From: JAPKZH01 sp963715635
Lineage (GTDB): Bacteria > Acidobacteriota > Aminicenantia > Aminicenantales > UBA4085
Length of the DNA: 64,000 nucleotides
Assembly (NCBI GenBank): GCA_963715635.1
Contig: OY970261.1
Coordinates: forward strand, 2,976,001 to 3,040,000
Direction of reading: 5' to 3'
Shown: piece after piece, positions 17,743 through 27,155 of the stretch
Layout of the letters: the number at the start of each line of letters is the position of its first letter
Numbering within the stretch: position 1 is the first letter of the stretch
Program-made: the position numbers and the translations under genes
Notes under the pieces: model-generated
What the model saw: only the letters and a program-made list of their open reading frames with translations
What the model was told of the DNA's origin: nothing
Database searches by the model: none

Positions 17743-18522
17743 TTAATCTTTTTCTCCTCTGCCGCTCACCCAGACAATAGCTTGTTTGACAAGCTTTCGA
17801 TAAACAGGATTTTCGTATGCCCAATGGTCATGCCCAGGCTGGATAAACACGATCCGCGATTTCCCGTACAGGTGCCACCAGGCGATGGTTTTCGAGCTCT
17901 GAGGATGGCTGGTTTGGAGAAGCGGATGCATGTCCGATAGCACTTCGCATTTTCCATAGACCTCATCGTGCAAAATAAAATCCGAAATGCCCCTCGTGAC
18001 CGGGTGCTTTGGATCCACGACATGCACGGGGACCTCGACATCGTGTTGGTACGTTGAAGCTTCGTGGGAGTTTCCGTCTTTCGTTGCTGCCGCTAAATAA
18101 TATTTGCCGCCCAGGATTTTTTCATATTCATCCCAATTTTGATACGAACTCAGGGAATGGTGCAAAAACAAAATCCCGACACCTTCTTTCAGCAGGTTCA
18201 CGAAGGCGGCCTTCTCCTCCTCCGAGATGTCTTCGACCATGTCATAAAATACGATGGTGTCGAACCTTTTTTTCAGTTCGGGCCCAAACAGGCTGACGGC
18301 TCCGGGTTGGACAACCTCCCGGTAGTCAATGCCCCCCAAATCGGTTCACATCTTAAAAAACGGAGTCCGTTCAAAATCGTGGCCTCCGGTCACGACCAGA
18401 ACCCTGATCGCAGAGTTTTTCGGACCTTGAGATCGTGTTTTCGACCATGATGCGCTGGCCAAAAGTAAGACGATGGCCATCGCCACAGGCAATCGCTGTT
18501 TAAGCAATCCCCCTAGTCTCAT
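17743..18522 (-). pseudogene. ThuA-like domain protein with in-frame TGA
   Basis: ThuA proteins have a class-I glutamine amidotransferase-like fold and are common near sugar-catabolism genes. The minus strand has AGGAGG, a six-base gap and ATG at 18522, then a signal peptide (MRLGGLLKQRLPVAMAIVLLL) and the family start RVLVVTGGHDFERTPFF. Codon 59 is TGA (18348-18346). The same frame then continues without loss for about 200 residues (GGIDYREVVQPGA, ILFLHHSLSSYQNW, VHVVDPKHPVTRGI, VFIQPGHDHWAY). TGG to TGA is the simplest lesion. Translation could restart at TTG 18339, but that product would lack both the signal peptide and the first strand. Confidence 0.78.
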
Positions 18523-18591
18523 CCGCCACCTCCTGAGGAGTCAAGACGGGATCATTGCTGCCTGCGCTTCTCAGGCGCCGCCCGTTCGATC

Positions 18592-19887
18592 CTACACTAG
18601 CGCGCCCTTCTTGATAATGTTCTCCATGACGTCGGCGAAGGTGTCGATTTCCCGCGCTGACAACGACACGTTGACCACGATCCGAATTCCGTCGAGCAGC
18701 CCGTCAGGATGCTTCATCGGCGAGACGACGATCCCCCACTTATCGAGCAGATGCTCGGTGAGCTTAGCCATATCCATTCCCTCGATGCCGAAGGTGGCGA
18801 CGCCGCAGGACTCGGCGGGATCAAGGCTTGAGTAGAATCGCACCCGCGGCAGCGTCCGAAGCCGGTTGGCCCAGCGCTCTTTCAGATACCGGATGCGCGC
18901 CGATTTCCGCTCGATACCGATGCCCTCGTTGAACGTGATCGCTTCGGCGATGGCGACGCGGTTCGCCGGGGTTCGCGTCCCCACGTCTTCGAAGCGGCGG
19001 ATGTCGTTCGGGTTGTCCGTCCACGGCGGGGTCAGCGGCCAGACTTTGGAGATTCGATCCTTCGGGATCCGCACGAAGCCATTCCCGGGCGGCGTCATCA
19101 GCCACTTGTGCAAGCTCGCCGTATAGTAATCGCACCCGAGGTCCGCCAGCTTGAAAGGCACGTGCATGAAGCCATGCGCGCCGTCGACCAGCACTTCGAT
19201 GCCTTTCGGGTGCGCCATGTCTGAGATCCGCCGGATCGGCGCCATCTGGCCCGTCCAGTGCGTCATATGACAGACATGGATCACCTTCGTCCGCGGCGTC
19301 ACCTGCAGCTCGACCAGCCGATAGAACTGGTCGAGCGGCACGGGCGGGGCGGGAAGCGGGACGATCTTGAGCACGATGCCCTCGCGCTTCTCGCGCTGCT
19401 TCCATGAGCTGAGCAGCCTCGGGTAGTCCTGGTTGGTGATGATCACCTCGTCGCCGCGCTTCAAGTCGAGGCCCATGATCGGGATCTGACCTGCCTCCGT
19501 TCCGCCTCGGCAGATGACCAACTCTTCGGAATCGCAGCCCAAGTGAGACGCCAGCCGCCGCCGACAGCTCTCGATCTCTTTGCCGAGGATGGCCATCGAA
19601 TGCCAGGCGGCATTGCCCGAGAACTCGCTGTGCCGGCGGACAGCGTCTTGGACGATGCGCAGGCCGTTCTGGATGGTGCCGTTGTTTAGGTTGATGATGT
19701 TGCGGTCTTCGGTGAATGCCTGCTGGACTTCGAACCAGAAGTCCTCGTTGGCCGCGAGCTGTTCAGGGCTCAAATCGGCTGTATCGCGTCCCGCCGCGAG
19801 AATCCGTTCGAGAGCGCCGTCACGCGTGGCGGCCAACGCGCCGACGCCGACCGCGCAATTCCGAAGGAAATCACGTCTGTTCCCCAT
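18592..19887 (-). CDS. Tat-exported class-V PLP aminotransferase (isopenicillin-N epimerase-like)
   Basis: About 431 residues. Start ATG at 19887, placed directly after AAAGGAGGC; it gives MGNRRDFLRNCAVGVGALAA, a twin-arginine signal. The rest is a class-V fold-type-I PLP enzyme: LNNGTIQNG near the N-terminus, ICRGGTEAGQ for phosphate binding, EVLVDGAHGFMH with the PLP-ring Asp, and YTASLHKWLMTPPG with the PLP Lys (near residue 250). Relatives include isopenicillin-N epimerase and cysteine desulfurase-like enzymes; the substrate is not predictable. Tat export of a folded, cofactor-loaded enzyme is consistent with the family. Confidence 0.85.
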   Translation of the reverse strand: MGNRRDFLRNCAVGVGALAATRDGALERILAAGRDTADLSPEQLAANEDFWFEVQQAFTEDRNIINLNNGTIQNGLRIVQDAVRRHSEFSGNAAWHSMAILGKEIESCRRRLASHLGCDSEELVICRGGTEAGQIPIMGLDLKRGDEVIITNQDYPRLLSSWKQREKREGIVLKIVPLPAPPVPLDQFYRLVELQVTPRTKVIHVCHMTHWTGQMAPIRRISDMAHPKGIEVLVDGAHGFMHVPFKLADLGCDYYTASLHKWLMTPPGNGFVRIPKDRISKVWPLTPPWTDNPNDIRRFEDVGTRTPANRVAIAEAITFNEGIGIERKSARIRYLKERWANRLRTLPRVRFYSSLDPAESCGVATFGIEGMDMAKLTEHLLDKWGIVVSPMKHPDGLLDGIRIVVNVSLSAREIDTFADVMENIIKKGALV

Positions 19888-20018
19888 ATTGCCTCCTTTA
19901 GCAAAGGGATTTGCTTTTTGCAGCCGCACGCGATGGCTCGCCAGTGAACGTCAAAACCATGCTGTCTGCGGCACAAAAATGATATATGCGGCTGATGATC
20001 GATGTCAAGAAGACGGAC

Positions 20019-20047
20019 GGGGACAGGTACCTTTGGTACGTGTCCCC
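20019..20047. repeat. 29-bp palindrome, unlike the 66-bp family
   Basis: The sequence GGGGACAGGTACC, a TTT spacer and GGTACGTGTCCCC form a hairpin with 13-bp arms and a single mismatch. It lies 42 bases past the 3' end of the VPS10-like gene (minus strand) and upstream of the PLP-enzyme gene. It has no adjacent T run on either strand. The GGGACAGG...CCTGTCCC style resembles palindromes left by REP-associated transposases. One copy in the window. Confidence 0.6.
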
Positions 20048-20088
20048 GAGCCAAAGAACTATATAGGTCAGCAACTCCTTTTTTTTAT

Positions 20089-23000
20089 CTATCTGAGCTT
20101 GGGAACAATGACGCCAGCGATATTCTTCTGCTTGAGCATATCGTTGAAAGCGGCAAGGTCGGTCTTGAGCAGCGTTTCGAATCGGCTTTTCTGCGCGGCC
20201 AGCCGTTCTTTGAGCACGGTATAGACTTCACGCTGCTGCTTGTTGGGCGCAAAGTCAACGCTGCCGGCGACGTCCCCCGCCAGCACGGAAAGCTTTTCAT
20301 AGAGCTTTTGCGGATCACGGAAAGACTTGGTATCGCCCTCAGCGATGGTCGGCTGGAAGAGCTCGTCCTCGATCGATTGGAGCTGGGGCCCGAACTGATC
20401 GAAAGTCTTGATCATATCCCTTAAGCCGGCGTCCGCTCTCATGACGTCCCTGATATCGAAGAGCTGTTTTTTCATCCACTCGATCTGGCTGATCATGTCC
20501 GAGGCGCCATTGAGATCCTCGCGGATGTCGAGCTGCAGCTTAACCTGTTCTTTAATGTCGGCCAACGTCCCGGCCGAGCGCGGATCTTTTCGCACCTCGA
20601 GTGTCTGCGTGAATTCCTTATCGCCGACTCTGAGCTTCATGGTATAGGTACCGGGCGCCACCATGAATCCCTGGAAACCGCCGGACGTGCCCCAGCTCTG
20701 TACCGGGTACCAGCCTTCGCGCTCCCACTGCTGGACGAAGCGCTTCTCCTCGACCACATGGGGATTTCCGGGCGGTTTGGTCCGCAGCCTGGCCACGCTC
20801 GCACCCGCGTATCTCATCCCCCAATTCACGCGATTAATCCCCGGCCGTCGAGTCCCCGACATGGTCGATACCTCGCGTCCTTCTTCATCGAAGATAGCGA
20901 TCGATACCGGGCCCTTGGGAGCCTCCTTCAGATAATAATTGATAGACGCCTGGTTCATGGCCCGAGGCCCGCCGGCGATCGCATTGAGGCGATAGGCCGG
21001 GCGGGGTTTGAAAAATTGAACTTCGGATTTCAGTACATCGTCTGTGAGCTGTTGGAGCGGCGTGATATCGTCCATGATCCAGAAGCCGCGCCCGTAGGTC
21101 GCGACCACCAAGTCGTTGAAATGCTCCTGGACCACCATATGATGCACTGGCGCGTGAGGGAGGTTGTTCTGGAGCGGCAGCCAGTTCTTCCCGTCGGTGA
21201 AGGAAACATAAATCGCGTTTTCCGTCCCCAGGAAAAGCAGGCCCTTTCTCACCGGGTCCTCGTGCACCCAGTGGCAGTAGCCGAAGACGGTTTTCGGGAG
21301 GTCGGAGCTGATTGAAGCCCAGGTCTGTCCGTAATCCGTGGTTTTGTAAATAAAAGGATCGCGGTTGTTCATTTGGTGGAAATCGATCGTGACATACGCC
21401 GTTCCCCCAGCATACCGCGACGGCTCGATATTGCTCACGGTCCCCCACGGCGGCAGGTTCGGGATATTTTTGGTGACATTCGTCCAGGTCTTGCCGCCGT
21501 CGCGGGTCACCTGCACCAGCCCGTCGTTGGTTCCCGCCCAGATGCATCCCTTTTCCAACGGCGATTCCGCAATGGCGAAGACGACGCAGCCGTATTCCAC
21601 GGCCAGATTGTCCAGCGTCAGCCCGCCGGACGGCCCCATTTTGCCGGGGTCGTTCGTGGTGAGGTCGGGGCTGATGATCGTCCAGCTCCGGCCGGCGTCA
21701 GTCGTCATATGGACATACTGACTCCCGACATAAACCTTATTGTGGTCGTGCGGCGAGATGACAATGGGAAAAGTCCAGTTGAAACGATATTTTGCCGCGC
21801 CCGCATGAGACCCGTAGTTCGATTCCGGCCAAACGTGGACCGTATTCGTATGGCCGGTCCCGTAATCCGCCCGTTCGAGCATGGCGTTGTAGCTTCCGCC
21901 CCAGACAATGTTGGGGTCGACGGGATCAACGACGACATATCCACACTCTCCGCCGGCCGTTGTTTGCCACTGGCTATCCGAGCCTCCCCCTCCGAATCCG
22001 CCGCGGCCAAATCCGCCGGCCGTGCTGGGTCCCTTATAGGCGTCACCATCCTGCATGCCCCCATAGACGTAATAAGGAATCTGGTTATCCACCGACACGT
22101 GGTACATCTGGGCGATGGGCAACGTGATGCTTTTCCAGGTCTTGCCCCGGTTAAGAGAAATCGTGGCGCCTCCGTCGTCGGAGATCATCAGCCGATTGGG
22201 ATTCTTGGGATCTGCCCAGAGATCGTGGCAGTCGCCGCTCCAAGGGACCACTTCGGTCGTAAAGCCGCCGTCGAGCGTCCGGCTGATGCTGTTGGCCGCG
22301 AAATAGACCTCGTCCTCGTCGGCAGGATTGACCGCAATCCGCGAGGCATAGTGCGGTCGCTCATTGAGCAGGCGGTTGTAGCTTACCAAGCGCCAGGTAT
22401 CGCCGCCGTCGCTCGACCGCCACAAAACGCCCCGGTTGGGGCTGCCGGTTTCGATCACAGCATAGACGACATTGGAATTGCTGGGGGCAATGGCCAGTCC
22501 GATCTTGCCGAGCGGAGGCTCGGGAAGCCCGTTTCCCGTCAGGTGCTTCCAGGTGTCGCCGCCGTCGGAGGATTTCCAGATACCGCCGTTGGGGCCTCCG
22601 CTTTCCCGGCCGTAAGTATGGATGATGAGAGGCCACATGCCGGCGAAGAGGATCCGAGGATTATTCGGGTCCATGGCAATCTCAAAGCAGCCCGTGTTCT
22701 CGTCAACGAAAAGCACTTGTTCCCAGGTCTTTCCGCCGTCCTTAGTGCGGAAAATCCCGCGCTCTTTCTGAGGGCCATAGCAGTGTCCCAGGGAGGCCAC
22801 GAAAACGATGTCCGGATTAAAAGCATCGATCGCCACCCGGCCGATCCGGCCCGTCTTATCGAGCCCCATGTGTTTCCACGTTTTGCCGGCGTCAGTGGAT
22901 TTGTAAACACCGTTCCCGATGGAGATATTGCTCCTGACCCAAGGCTCGCCGGTCCCTGCCCAAACGACGTTTGCGTCTGACGGCGCGATGGCCATGGCGC

Positions 23001-23343
23001 CGATCGACTGGGCCGGCTGTTCATCAAAGATAGGAAGCCAGCGTTCGCCGCCGTCCGTCGTTTTCCAGATGCCGCCCGACGACGCTCCGACATAGAACAC
23101 CAGAGGGTCGCCCGGCACGCCGACAACGGCGGCGGCTCGGTTCCCCGGAGGGCCGATGTATCGGTAGCGGAGCGCGCCAAAGATATCGGGTGTTATCTTT
23201 GGAATATCCGCCTTGAGCTTTTGGGCATCGGGCCCAGTTTTCTGCGCGATGCCCTGGTTCATGGCGCCCGCGAAGAGCAGCGCCGTCCCGGCCGCAATCC
23301 AGAATACGGCCTTGAGCCTGTTTTTACGGAGAAATGCGATCAT
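20089..23343 (-). CDS. VPS10/sortilin-like multi-bladed beta-propeller protein (first copy)
   Basis: About 1,084 residues, exported. Start ATG at 23343, preceded by GAGGAGGGG; the signal peptide is MIAFLRKNRLKAVFWIAAGTA. The body is a run of BNR/sortilin blades with the repeated signature S/T-x-D-G-G-x-T-W (KTTDGGERWLP, KSTDAGKTWKH, RTKDGGKTWEQ, KSSDGGDTWKH, RSSDGGDTWRL, VTRDGGKTWTN, KTTDYGQTWAS). The C-terminal 250 residues are a beta domain followed by helices (DIREDLNGASDMISQIEWM). Relatives are annotated as glycosyl hydrolase or WD40/YVTN/BNR-like proteins, without proven activity. A paralogue of similar length and order is at 47224-50415. Confidence 0.85.
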   Translation of the reverse strand: MIAFLRKNRLKAVFWIAAGTALLFAGAMNQGIAQKTGPDAQKLKADIPKITPDIFGALRYRYIGPPGNRAAAVVGVPGDPLVFYVGASSGGIWKTTDGGERWLPIFDEQPAQSIGAMAIAPSDANVVWAGTGEPWVRSNISIGNGVYKSTDAGKTWKHMGLDKTGRIGRVAIDAFNPDIVFVASLGHCYGPQKERGIFRTKDGGKTWEQVLFVDENTGCFEIAMDPNNPRILFAGMWPLIIHTYGRESGGPNGGIWKSSDGGDTWKHLTGNGLPEPPLGKIGLAIAPSNSNVVYAVIETGSPNRGVLWRSSDGGDTWRLVSYNRLLNERPHYASRIAVNPADEDEVYFAANSISRTLDGGFTTEVVPWSGDCHDLWADPKNPNRLMISDDGGATISLNRGKTWKSITLPIAQMYHVSVDNQIPYYVYGGMQDGDAYKGPSTAGGFGRGGFGGGGSDSQWQTTAGGECGYVVVDPVDPNIVWGGSYNAMLERADYGTGHTNTVHVWPESNYGSHAGAAKYRFNWTFPIVISPHDHNKVYVGSQYVHMTTDAGRSWTIISPDLTTNDPGKMGPSGGLTLDNLAVEYGCVVFAIAESPLEKGCIWAGTNDGLVQVTRDGGKTWTNVTKNIPNLPPWGTVSNIEPSRYAGGTAYVTIDFHQMNNRDPFIYKTTDYGQTWASISSDLPKTVFGYCHWVHEDPVRKGLLFLGTENAIYVSFTDGKNWLPLQNNLPHAPVHHMVVQEHFNDLVVATYGRGFWIMDDITPLQQLTDDVLKSEVQFFKPRPAYRLNAIAGGPRAMNQASINYYLKEAPKGPVSIAIFDEEGREVSTMSGTRRPGINRVNWGMRYAGASVARLRTKPPGNPHVVEEKRFVQQWEREGWYPVQSWGTSGGFQGFMVAPGTYTMKLRVGDKEFTQTLEVRKDPRSAGTLADIKEQVKLQLDIREDLNGASDMISQIEWMKKQLFDIRDVMRADAGLRDMIKTFDQFGPQLQSIEDELFQPTIAEGDTKSFRDPQKLYEKLSVLAGDVAGSVDFAPNKQQREVYTVLKERLAAQKSRFETLLKTDLAAFNDMLKQKNIAGVIVPKLR

Positions 23344-23429
23344 GAAGCCCCTCCTCATAAAATTTGGATAAGAATCATTCTATTGTCTTTAAAAAGTTTT
23401 TCAAGAGATTTTTGGAGTCATAAATCACT

Positions 23430-23458
23430 TTGAAAAATTGCCCTGTCTTCATTATGAT
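23430..23458 (+). promoter_or_regulatory. Promoter of the sugar-oxidoreductase gene run
   Basis: TTGAAA (23430-23435) and TATGAT (23453-23458) are exactly 17 bases apart, and the AAGGAGGTG ribosome binding site follows about 15 bases later, before the ATG at 23487. This is the best promoter match in the window and heads the plus-strand run 23487-31159. Confidence 0.6.
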
Positions 23459-23486
23459 ATAGGCTGCTCGACAAGGAGGTGCGGAG

Positions 23487-24659
23487 ATGATCGAAGGACA
23501 GGAGACTCTGACGAAAGTCGCTCGCCTCAAGTACGGCATGGTCGGCGGAGGCAAGGGCGCGTTTATCGGCGACGTCCACCGCAAGTCCATCGCCATGGAC
23601 GGCAAGGCCGAGTTAGTCGCCGGCAGCTTCTCCCAGTCTTATGAGAACACGGTGGAAACAGGAGAATTCTGGGGGGTCGACAAAGACAGGCTTTATAAAA
23701 CCTACCAAGAGATGATCAAGGCCGAGGCCAAGCGGCCGAATAAGATCGACTTTATCATTATTGTCACCCCGAACTACCTCCACTACCCCATCGCCAAGCT
23801 TGCCCTGGAAAACGGGTTCCATGTGGTTTGCGATAAACCTTTGACGACGAGCAGCCGCGACGCCGAGGACCTGGGCAAGCTGGCCGCGAAAAAAGACTTG
23901 CTGTTCTGTGTTACCTATGCCTATTCGGGATTTCCTATCATCAAACATATGCGGGAGATGATCGCCCACGGAGAGCTGGGCGCGATCCGCTTTGTCGCCG
24001 GCGAGTATCCGCAGGATTGGCTGGCAATGCCGCTTGAAAAAACAGGCCAGAAACAGGCGGCCTGGCGGACCGACCCGAAACGGGCCGGGATATCCAATTG
24101 CGTCGGCGACATCGGCAGCCACATCGAGCATATGGTTTCTTACCTGACCGGCCTGGAAATCGAATCCCTGTGCGCAAGACTCGACACTATTGGCGAAGGC
24201 CGCGTGCTGGATGATAACGCCTCGATCATGCTCAACTACAAGGGCGGAGCAAAAGGACTGTACTGGAGCTCGCAGATCGCCGTGGGTCATGACAACGGCT
24301 TTCGCGTCCGCATCTATGGGACCAAGTCTTCGCTGGAGTGGGTCGAGGAAGACCCGAATTACTGCAAAGTCGCTTTTATCGATAAACCGACAGCCCGGCT
24401 TTCGCGCGGCCGGGACAAAATGTATCCGCGCGCCCAGGCCCTTTCCCGCGTTCCCTCCGGCCACCCCGAAGGCTACTTTGAATGCTTTGCCAACATCTAT
24501 TCGACGTTCCTCACGACATTAAACAAAAAGATGGCCGGCGAGCCGCTCACCAAAGACGACCTCGATTATCCCAACGTCCAGGACGGCATCCGGGGCGTAA
24601 AATTTATCGAAAAATGCGTGGAGAGCTCCAAAAAAGGAGCGGTCTGGATCAATTTTTAA
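23487..24659 (+). CDS. Cytoplasmic Gfo/Idh/MocA family oxidoreductase
   Basis: A 390-residue NAD(P)-dependent sugar or inositol dehydrogenase-like protein with no signal peptide. The Rossmann start is KYGMVGGGKGAFIGDVHRKS, an expanded glycine-rich loop. IIIVTPNYLHYPIAKLAL and HVVCDKPLTTSSRDAEDL give the family E/D-K-P motif, with Asp replacing the usual Glu. GDIGSHIEHMVSYLTG holds the conserved C-terminal-domain His. It has a strong ribosome binding site and is the first gene of a plus-strand run, followed by a sugar isomerase/epimerase and a second, exported Gfo/Idh/MocA protein. Its partners suggest conversion of an oxidised or rare sugar, such as an inositol or a 3-keto-sugar. Confidence 0.88.
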   Translation: MIEGQETLTKVARLKYGMVGGGKGAFIGDVHRKSIAMDGKAELVAGSFSQSYENTVETGEFWGVDKDRLYKTYQEMIKAEAKRPNKIDFIIIVTPNYLHYPIAKLALENGFHVVCDKPLTTSSRDAEDLGKLAAKKDLLFCVTYAYSGFPIIKHMREMIAHGELGAIRFVAGEYPQDWLAMPLEKTGQKQAAWRTDPKRAGISNCVGDIGSHIEHMVSYLTGLEIESLCARLDTIGEGRVLDDNASIMLNYKGGAKGLYWSSQIAVGHDNGFRVRIYGTKSSLEWVEEDPNYCKVAFIDKPTARLSRGRDKMYPRAQALSRVPSGHPEGYFECFANIYSTFLTTLNKKMAGEPLTKDDLDYPNVQDGIRGVKFIEKCVESSKKGAVWINF

Positions 24660-24678
24660 AATGATTAGGAGAATAATC

Positions 24679-25671
24679 ATGGGAAAACCGATTACGCTAT
24701 TTACCGGCCAATGGGCGGATTTGCCTTTTGAAGAGATCTGCAAGAAGGCGAGCGCCTGGGGCTACGACGGCCTGGAAATCGCCTGTTGGGGCGACCATAT
24801 GGAAGTGCGCAAGGCGGCCAAAGACCCGGCCTACATCAAGAAAAAACAACAGATCCTGAAAAAATACAAGCTGCAGTGCTGGGCCCTCGGCGCCCATCTG
24901 GCCGGCCAATGCGTGGGCGATACGTACGACGAGCGGCTGGATGGATTCGCCCCCGATAAAGTCAAAGGCAAACCGGGCAAGCTCCGCGAGTGGGCCGTCG
25001 AAGAGATGAAACTAACGGCCCGGGCGGCCCACAACATGGGCTGCTCTGTCGTCAACGGCTTCATGGGTTCGCCGATCTGGAAATTTTTATATTCGTTCCC
25101 GCCTACGACCGAAGAAATGGTCGAAGCTGGATTCCATAAGATCTACAAGCTCTGGACTCCGATCCTTGATGAATTCGACAAGCGCGCCGTGAAATTCGCC
25201 CTCGAAGTCCATCCCACAGAAATCGCCTTTGACCTCTACACCACGAAGCGGCTGCTGGACAAATTCAATCATCGGCCCGCCCTGGGCTTCAATTTCGACC
25301 CCAGCCATCTGGTCTGGCAGGGCCTGGAGCCGCATCTCTTCATCCGCGAATTCGCCGACCGCATCTACCATGTCCACATGAAGGACGCGGCCGTAACGCT
25401 CGACGGCAAAGCAGGCATCCTGGGCTCGCATCTGCCGTTCGGCGATTTGCGGAGAGGCTGGAATTTCCGGTCGCTGGGACACGGCAACGTCAACTTCGAA
25501 GAGATCATCCGGGAGCTCAACAGCATCAATTACCAGGGGCCGCTTTCCGTGGAATGGGAAGACAACGGCATGGACCGCGAATTCGGCGCACAGGAATCGC
25601 TCGAATTTGTCCGGTCGATCAATTTCTCGCCGTCAGCAGTCGCGTTCGATAAAGATATGAAAGGAAAATGA
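24679..25671 (+). CDS. Sugar phosphate isomerase/epimerase (xylose isomerase-like TIM barrel)
   Basis: A 330-residue TIM-barrel protein. I use the ATG at 24679 because AGGAGA sits at the right distance before it; the ATG at 24661 lacks a site. Signatures are WGYDGLEIACWGDHM near the N-terminus, KFALEVHPTEIAFD (metal-ligand Glu), LGFNFDPSHLVWQG (Asp and His ligands), IYHVHMKDAAV (His ligand) and GPLSVEWEDNGMDR (final Glu). All four divalent-metal ligand positions look intact. Probably interconverts a keto-sugar or inosose made by the neighbouring dehydrogenases. It starts 19 bases after the preceding stop. Confidence 0.88.
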   Translation: MGKPITLFTGQWADLPFEEICKKASAWGYDGLEIACWGDHMEVRKAAKDPAYIKKKQQILKKYKLQCWALGAHLAGQCVGDTYDERLDGFAPDKVKGKPGKLREWAVEEMKLTARAAHNMGCSVVNGFMGSPIWKFLYSFPPTTEEMVEAGFHKIYKLWTPILDEFDKRAVKFALEVHPTEIAFDLYTTKRLLDKFNHRPALGFNFDPSHLVWQGLEPHLFIREFADRIYHVHMKDAAVTLDGKAGILGSHLPFGDLRRGWNFRSLGHGNVNFEEIIRELNSINYQGPLSVEWEDNGMDREFGAQESLEFVRSINFSPSAVAFDKDMKGK

Positions 25672-25751
25672 TGTCTTCGCAATATCGCTTGGCGCGGGAC
25701 AGAACGAAAATTATTTCCTTTGCCTAGACTTTATTGTGTGAGTAAAAGAAA

Positions 25752-27155
25752 ATGTCCGAAAAAGATGATGCTACAAAAAATCCGGGCCTGACGAGGCGTA
25801 AGTTCTTGAAATCGTCGGCAGCGGCCGGGCTGGGCGCGGCACTTGCCGGAAACGCGCTGACCGGCGCCCCACAGGCTCAAAGCCAAGCCCAACCGCCGCA
25901 AGCTTCCGCAAAAAATCCGGCTAAAGCACCACAGGACGAGCTGCGCGTCGCCCTCATCGGCGCCGGCGAGCAGGGCCGAGTGCTCGTCGAATCCTGCCTG
26001 CGCATTCCCGGGATCCGAATCGCCGCCGTCTGCGACATCTGGTCGTACAGCCGGCAGTATGCCAGCGGTTACCTTCGAAAATACGGCCAAAACCCGAATG
26101 TCTACGAGGACTATCGCGACATGCTGGCCAAGGAGAACAACTTGGCGGCGGCCATTGTTGCCACGCCGGATTGGATGCACGCCGAACACGCCAACACCTG
26201 CCTGGAGCGAGGGCTTCATGTTTACTGCGAAAAGGAGATGTCCAATACCCTGGAAAAAGCCCGGACCATGGTCGAAACCGCCCGGCGCACGGGCAAGCTT
26301 CTCCAAATCGGGCACCAGCGACGCAGCAATCCGCGCTATATCCATGCCATCGACCGCCTGATCAAGGAAAAGCGACTCCTGGGCCGGGTCAACCTGGCCT
26401 ACGCCCAGTGGAACAGGTCCAAGGCCGATATGTTGGGATGGCCCAAGACCTATGTCGTGGATCAAGCAAAGCTCCAGCAATATGGATACGACTCCATGGT
26501 TGAGCTCAGGAATTGGCGATGGTATAAAAAATTCGGCGGCGGCCCGATCGTCGACCTGGGCTCTCACCAGATCGACCTTTTCAGTTGGGTCTTCGGCGCC
26601 AACCCGGCCACCGTTGTCGCCAGCGGCGGCGTCGATTATTACAAAGGCCGCGAGTGGTACGACAACGTCATGGTCATCTATGAATTCGAGACCCCGGCCG
26701 GCACGTCGCGGGCTCTTTACCAAGTCCAGACCACGACAAAGCACGGCGGCTTTTACGAGACTTTCATGGGCGATAACGGATCTCTTGTCATCTCCGAAGT
26801 CCCGCAGCGCGGAAATTGGGCCATGCGCGAGGCCCATGCACCCGAATGGGATTCGCTGGTCAAAGACGGCCTCCTGTTTTCTGAGGCCCCCGTCATTCAG
26901 AAATTGGATACGCGGAATATCTTTCTCGACGTGCGGGTCACGGCCGAGGCCGGACGCTGGCCGCTGCCCATTGACTTGGCCAAGCCCGCCCACCAGCCCC
27001 ATCTGGAGAACTTCTTTAGCGCCGTGCGCTATGGGACAGCCTTGAGCTGCCCAGCTTATCTGGCCTATGAAAGCGCGGTGGCAGTCCTGAAGGTGAACCA
27101 AGCGGTGAGAACCCGGAGCCTGATTAGATTCCGTCCGGAGCAATTCAAAGCGTGA
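25752..27155 (+). CDS. Tat-exported Gfo/Idh/MocA family oxidoreductase
   Basis: A 467-residue oxidoreductase with a twin-arginine signal (LTRRKFLKSSAAAGLGAALAG), so it is exported with its cofactor bound. After a Gln/Ala/Pro-rich linker the Rossmann domain starts VALIGAGEQGRVLVES; AAIVATPDWMHAEHA and HVYCEKEMSNTLEKA give the family EKP-like motif, here EKE with the Pro lost. IGHQRRSNPRY and GGGPIVDLGSHQIDLFSW carry the C-domain signature. Exported members of this family retain tightly bound nicotinamide cofactor, so re-oxidation would need an electron carrier; the next gene is a seven-heme cytochrome overlapping by four bases (GTGA). That is the main reason to group them. Confidence 0.87.
   Translation: MSEKDDATKNPGLTRRKFLKSSAAAGLGAALAGNALTGAPQAQSQAQPPQASAKNPAKAPQDELRVALIGAGEQGRVLVESCLRIPGIRIAAVCDIWSYSRQYASGYLRKYGQNPNVYEDYRDMLAKENNLAAAIVATPDWMHAEHANTCLERGLHVYCEKEMSNTLEKARTMVETARRTGKLLQIGHQRRSNPRYIHAIDRLIKEKRLLGRVNLAYAQWNRSKADMLGWPKTYVVDQAKLQQYGYDSMVELRNWRWYKKFGGGPIVDLGSHQIDLFSWVFGANPATVVASGGVDYYKGREWYDNVMVIYEFETPAGTSRALYQVQTTTKHGGFYETFMGDNGSLVISEVPQRGNWAMREAHAPEWDSLVKDGLLFSEAPVIQKLDTRNIFLDVRVTAEAGRWPLPIDLAKPAHQPHLENFFSAVRYGTALSCPAYLAYESAVAVLKVNQAVRTRSLIRFRPEQFKA

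Noticed and set aside
18346..18348. TGA in the ThuA gene as selenocysteine
   Set aside because: ThuA proteins have no Sys-type cysteine at this position and no obvious hairpin follows the codon; a TGG to TGA change is simpler.
21373..22980. Long plus-strand open frame opposite the first VPS10-like gene
   Set aside because: It is a mirror of a GC-rich coding strand, with no ribosome binding site, no recognised domain and Arg/Pro/Gly-rich composition. Similar frames opposite 25752-27155 and 47224-50415 were dropped for the same reason.
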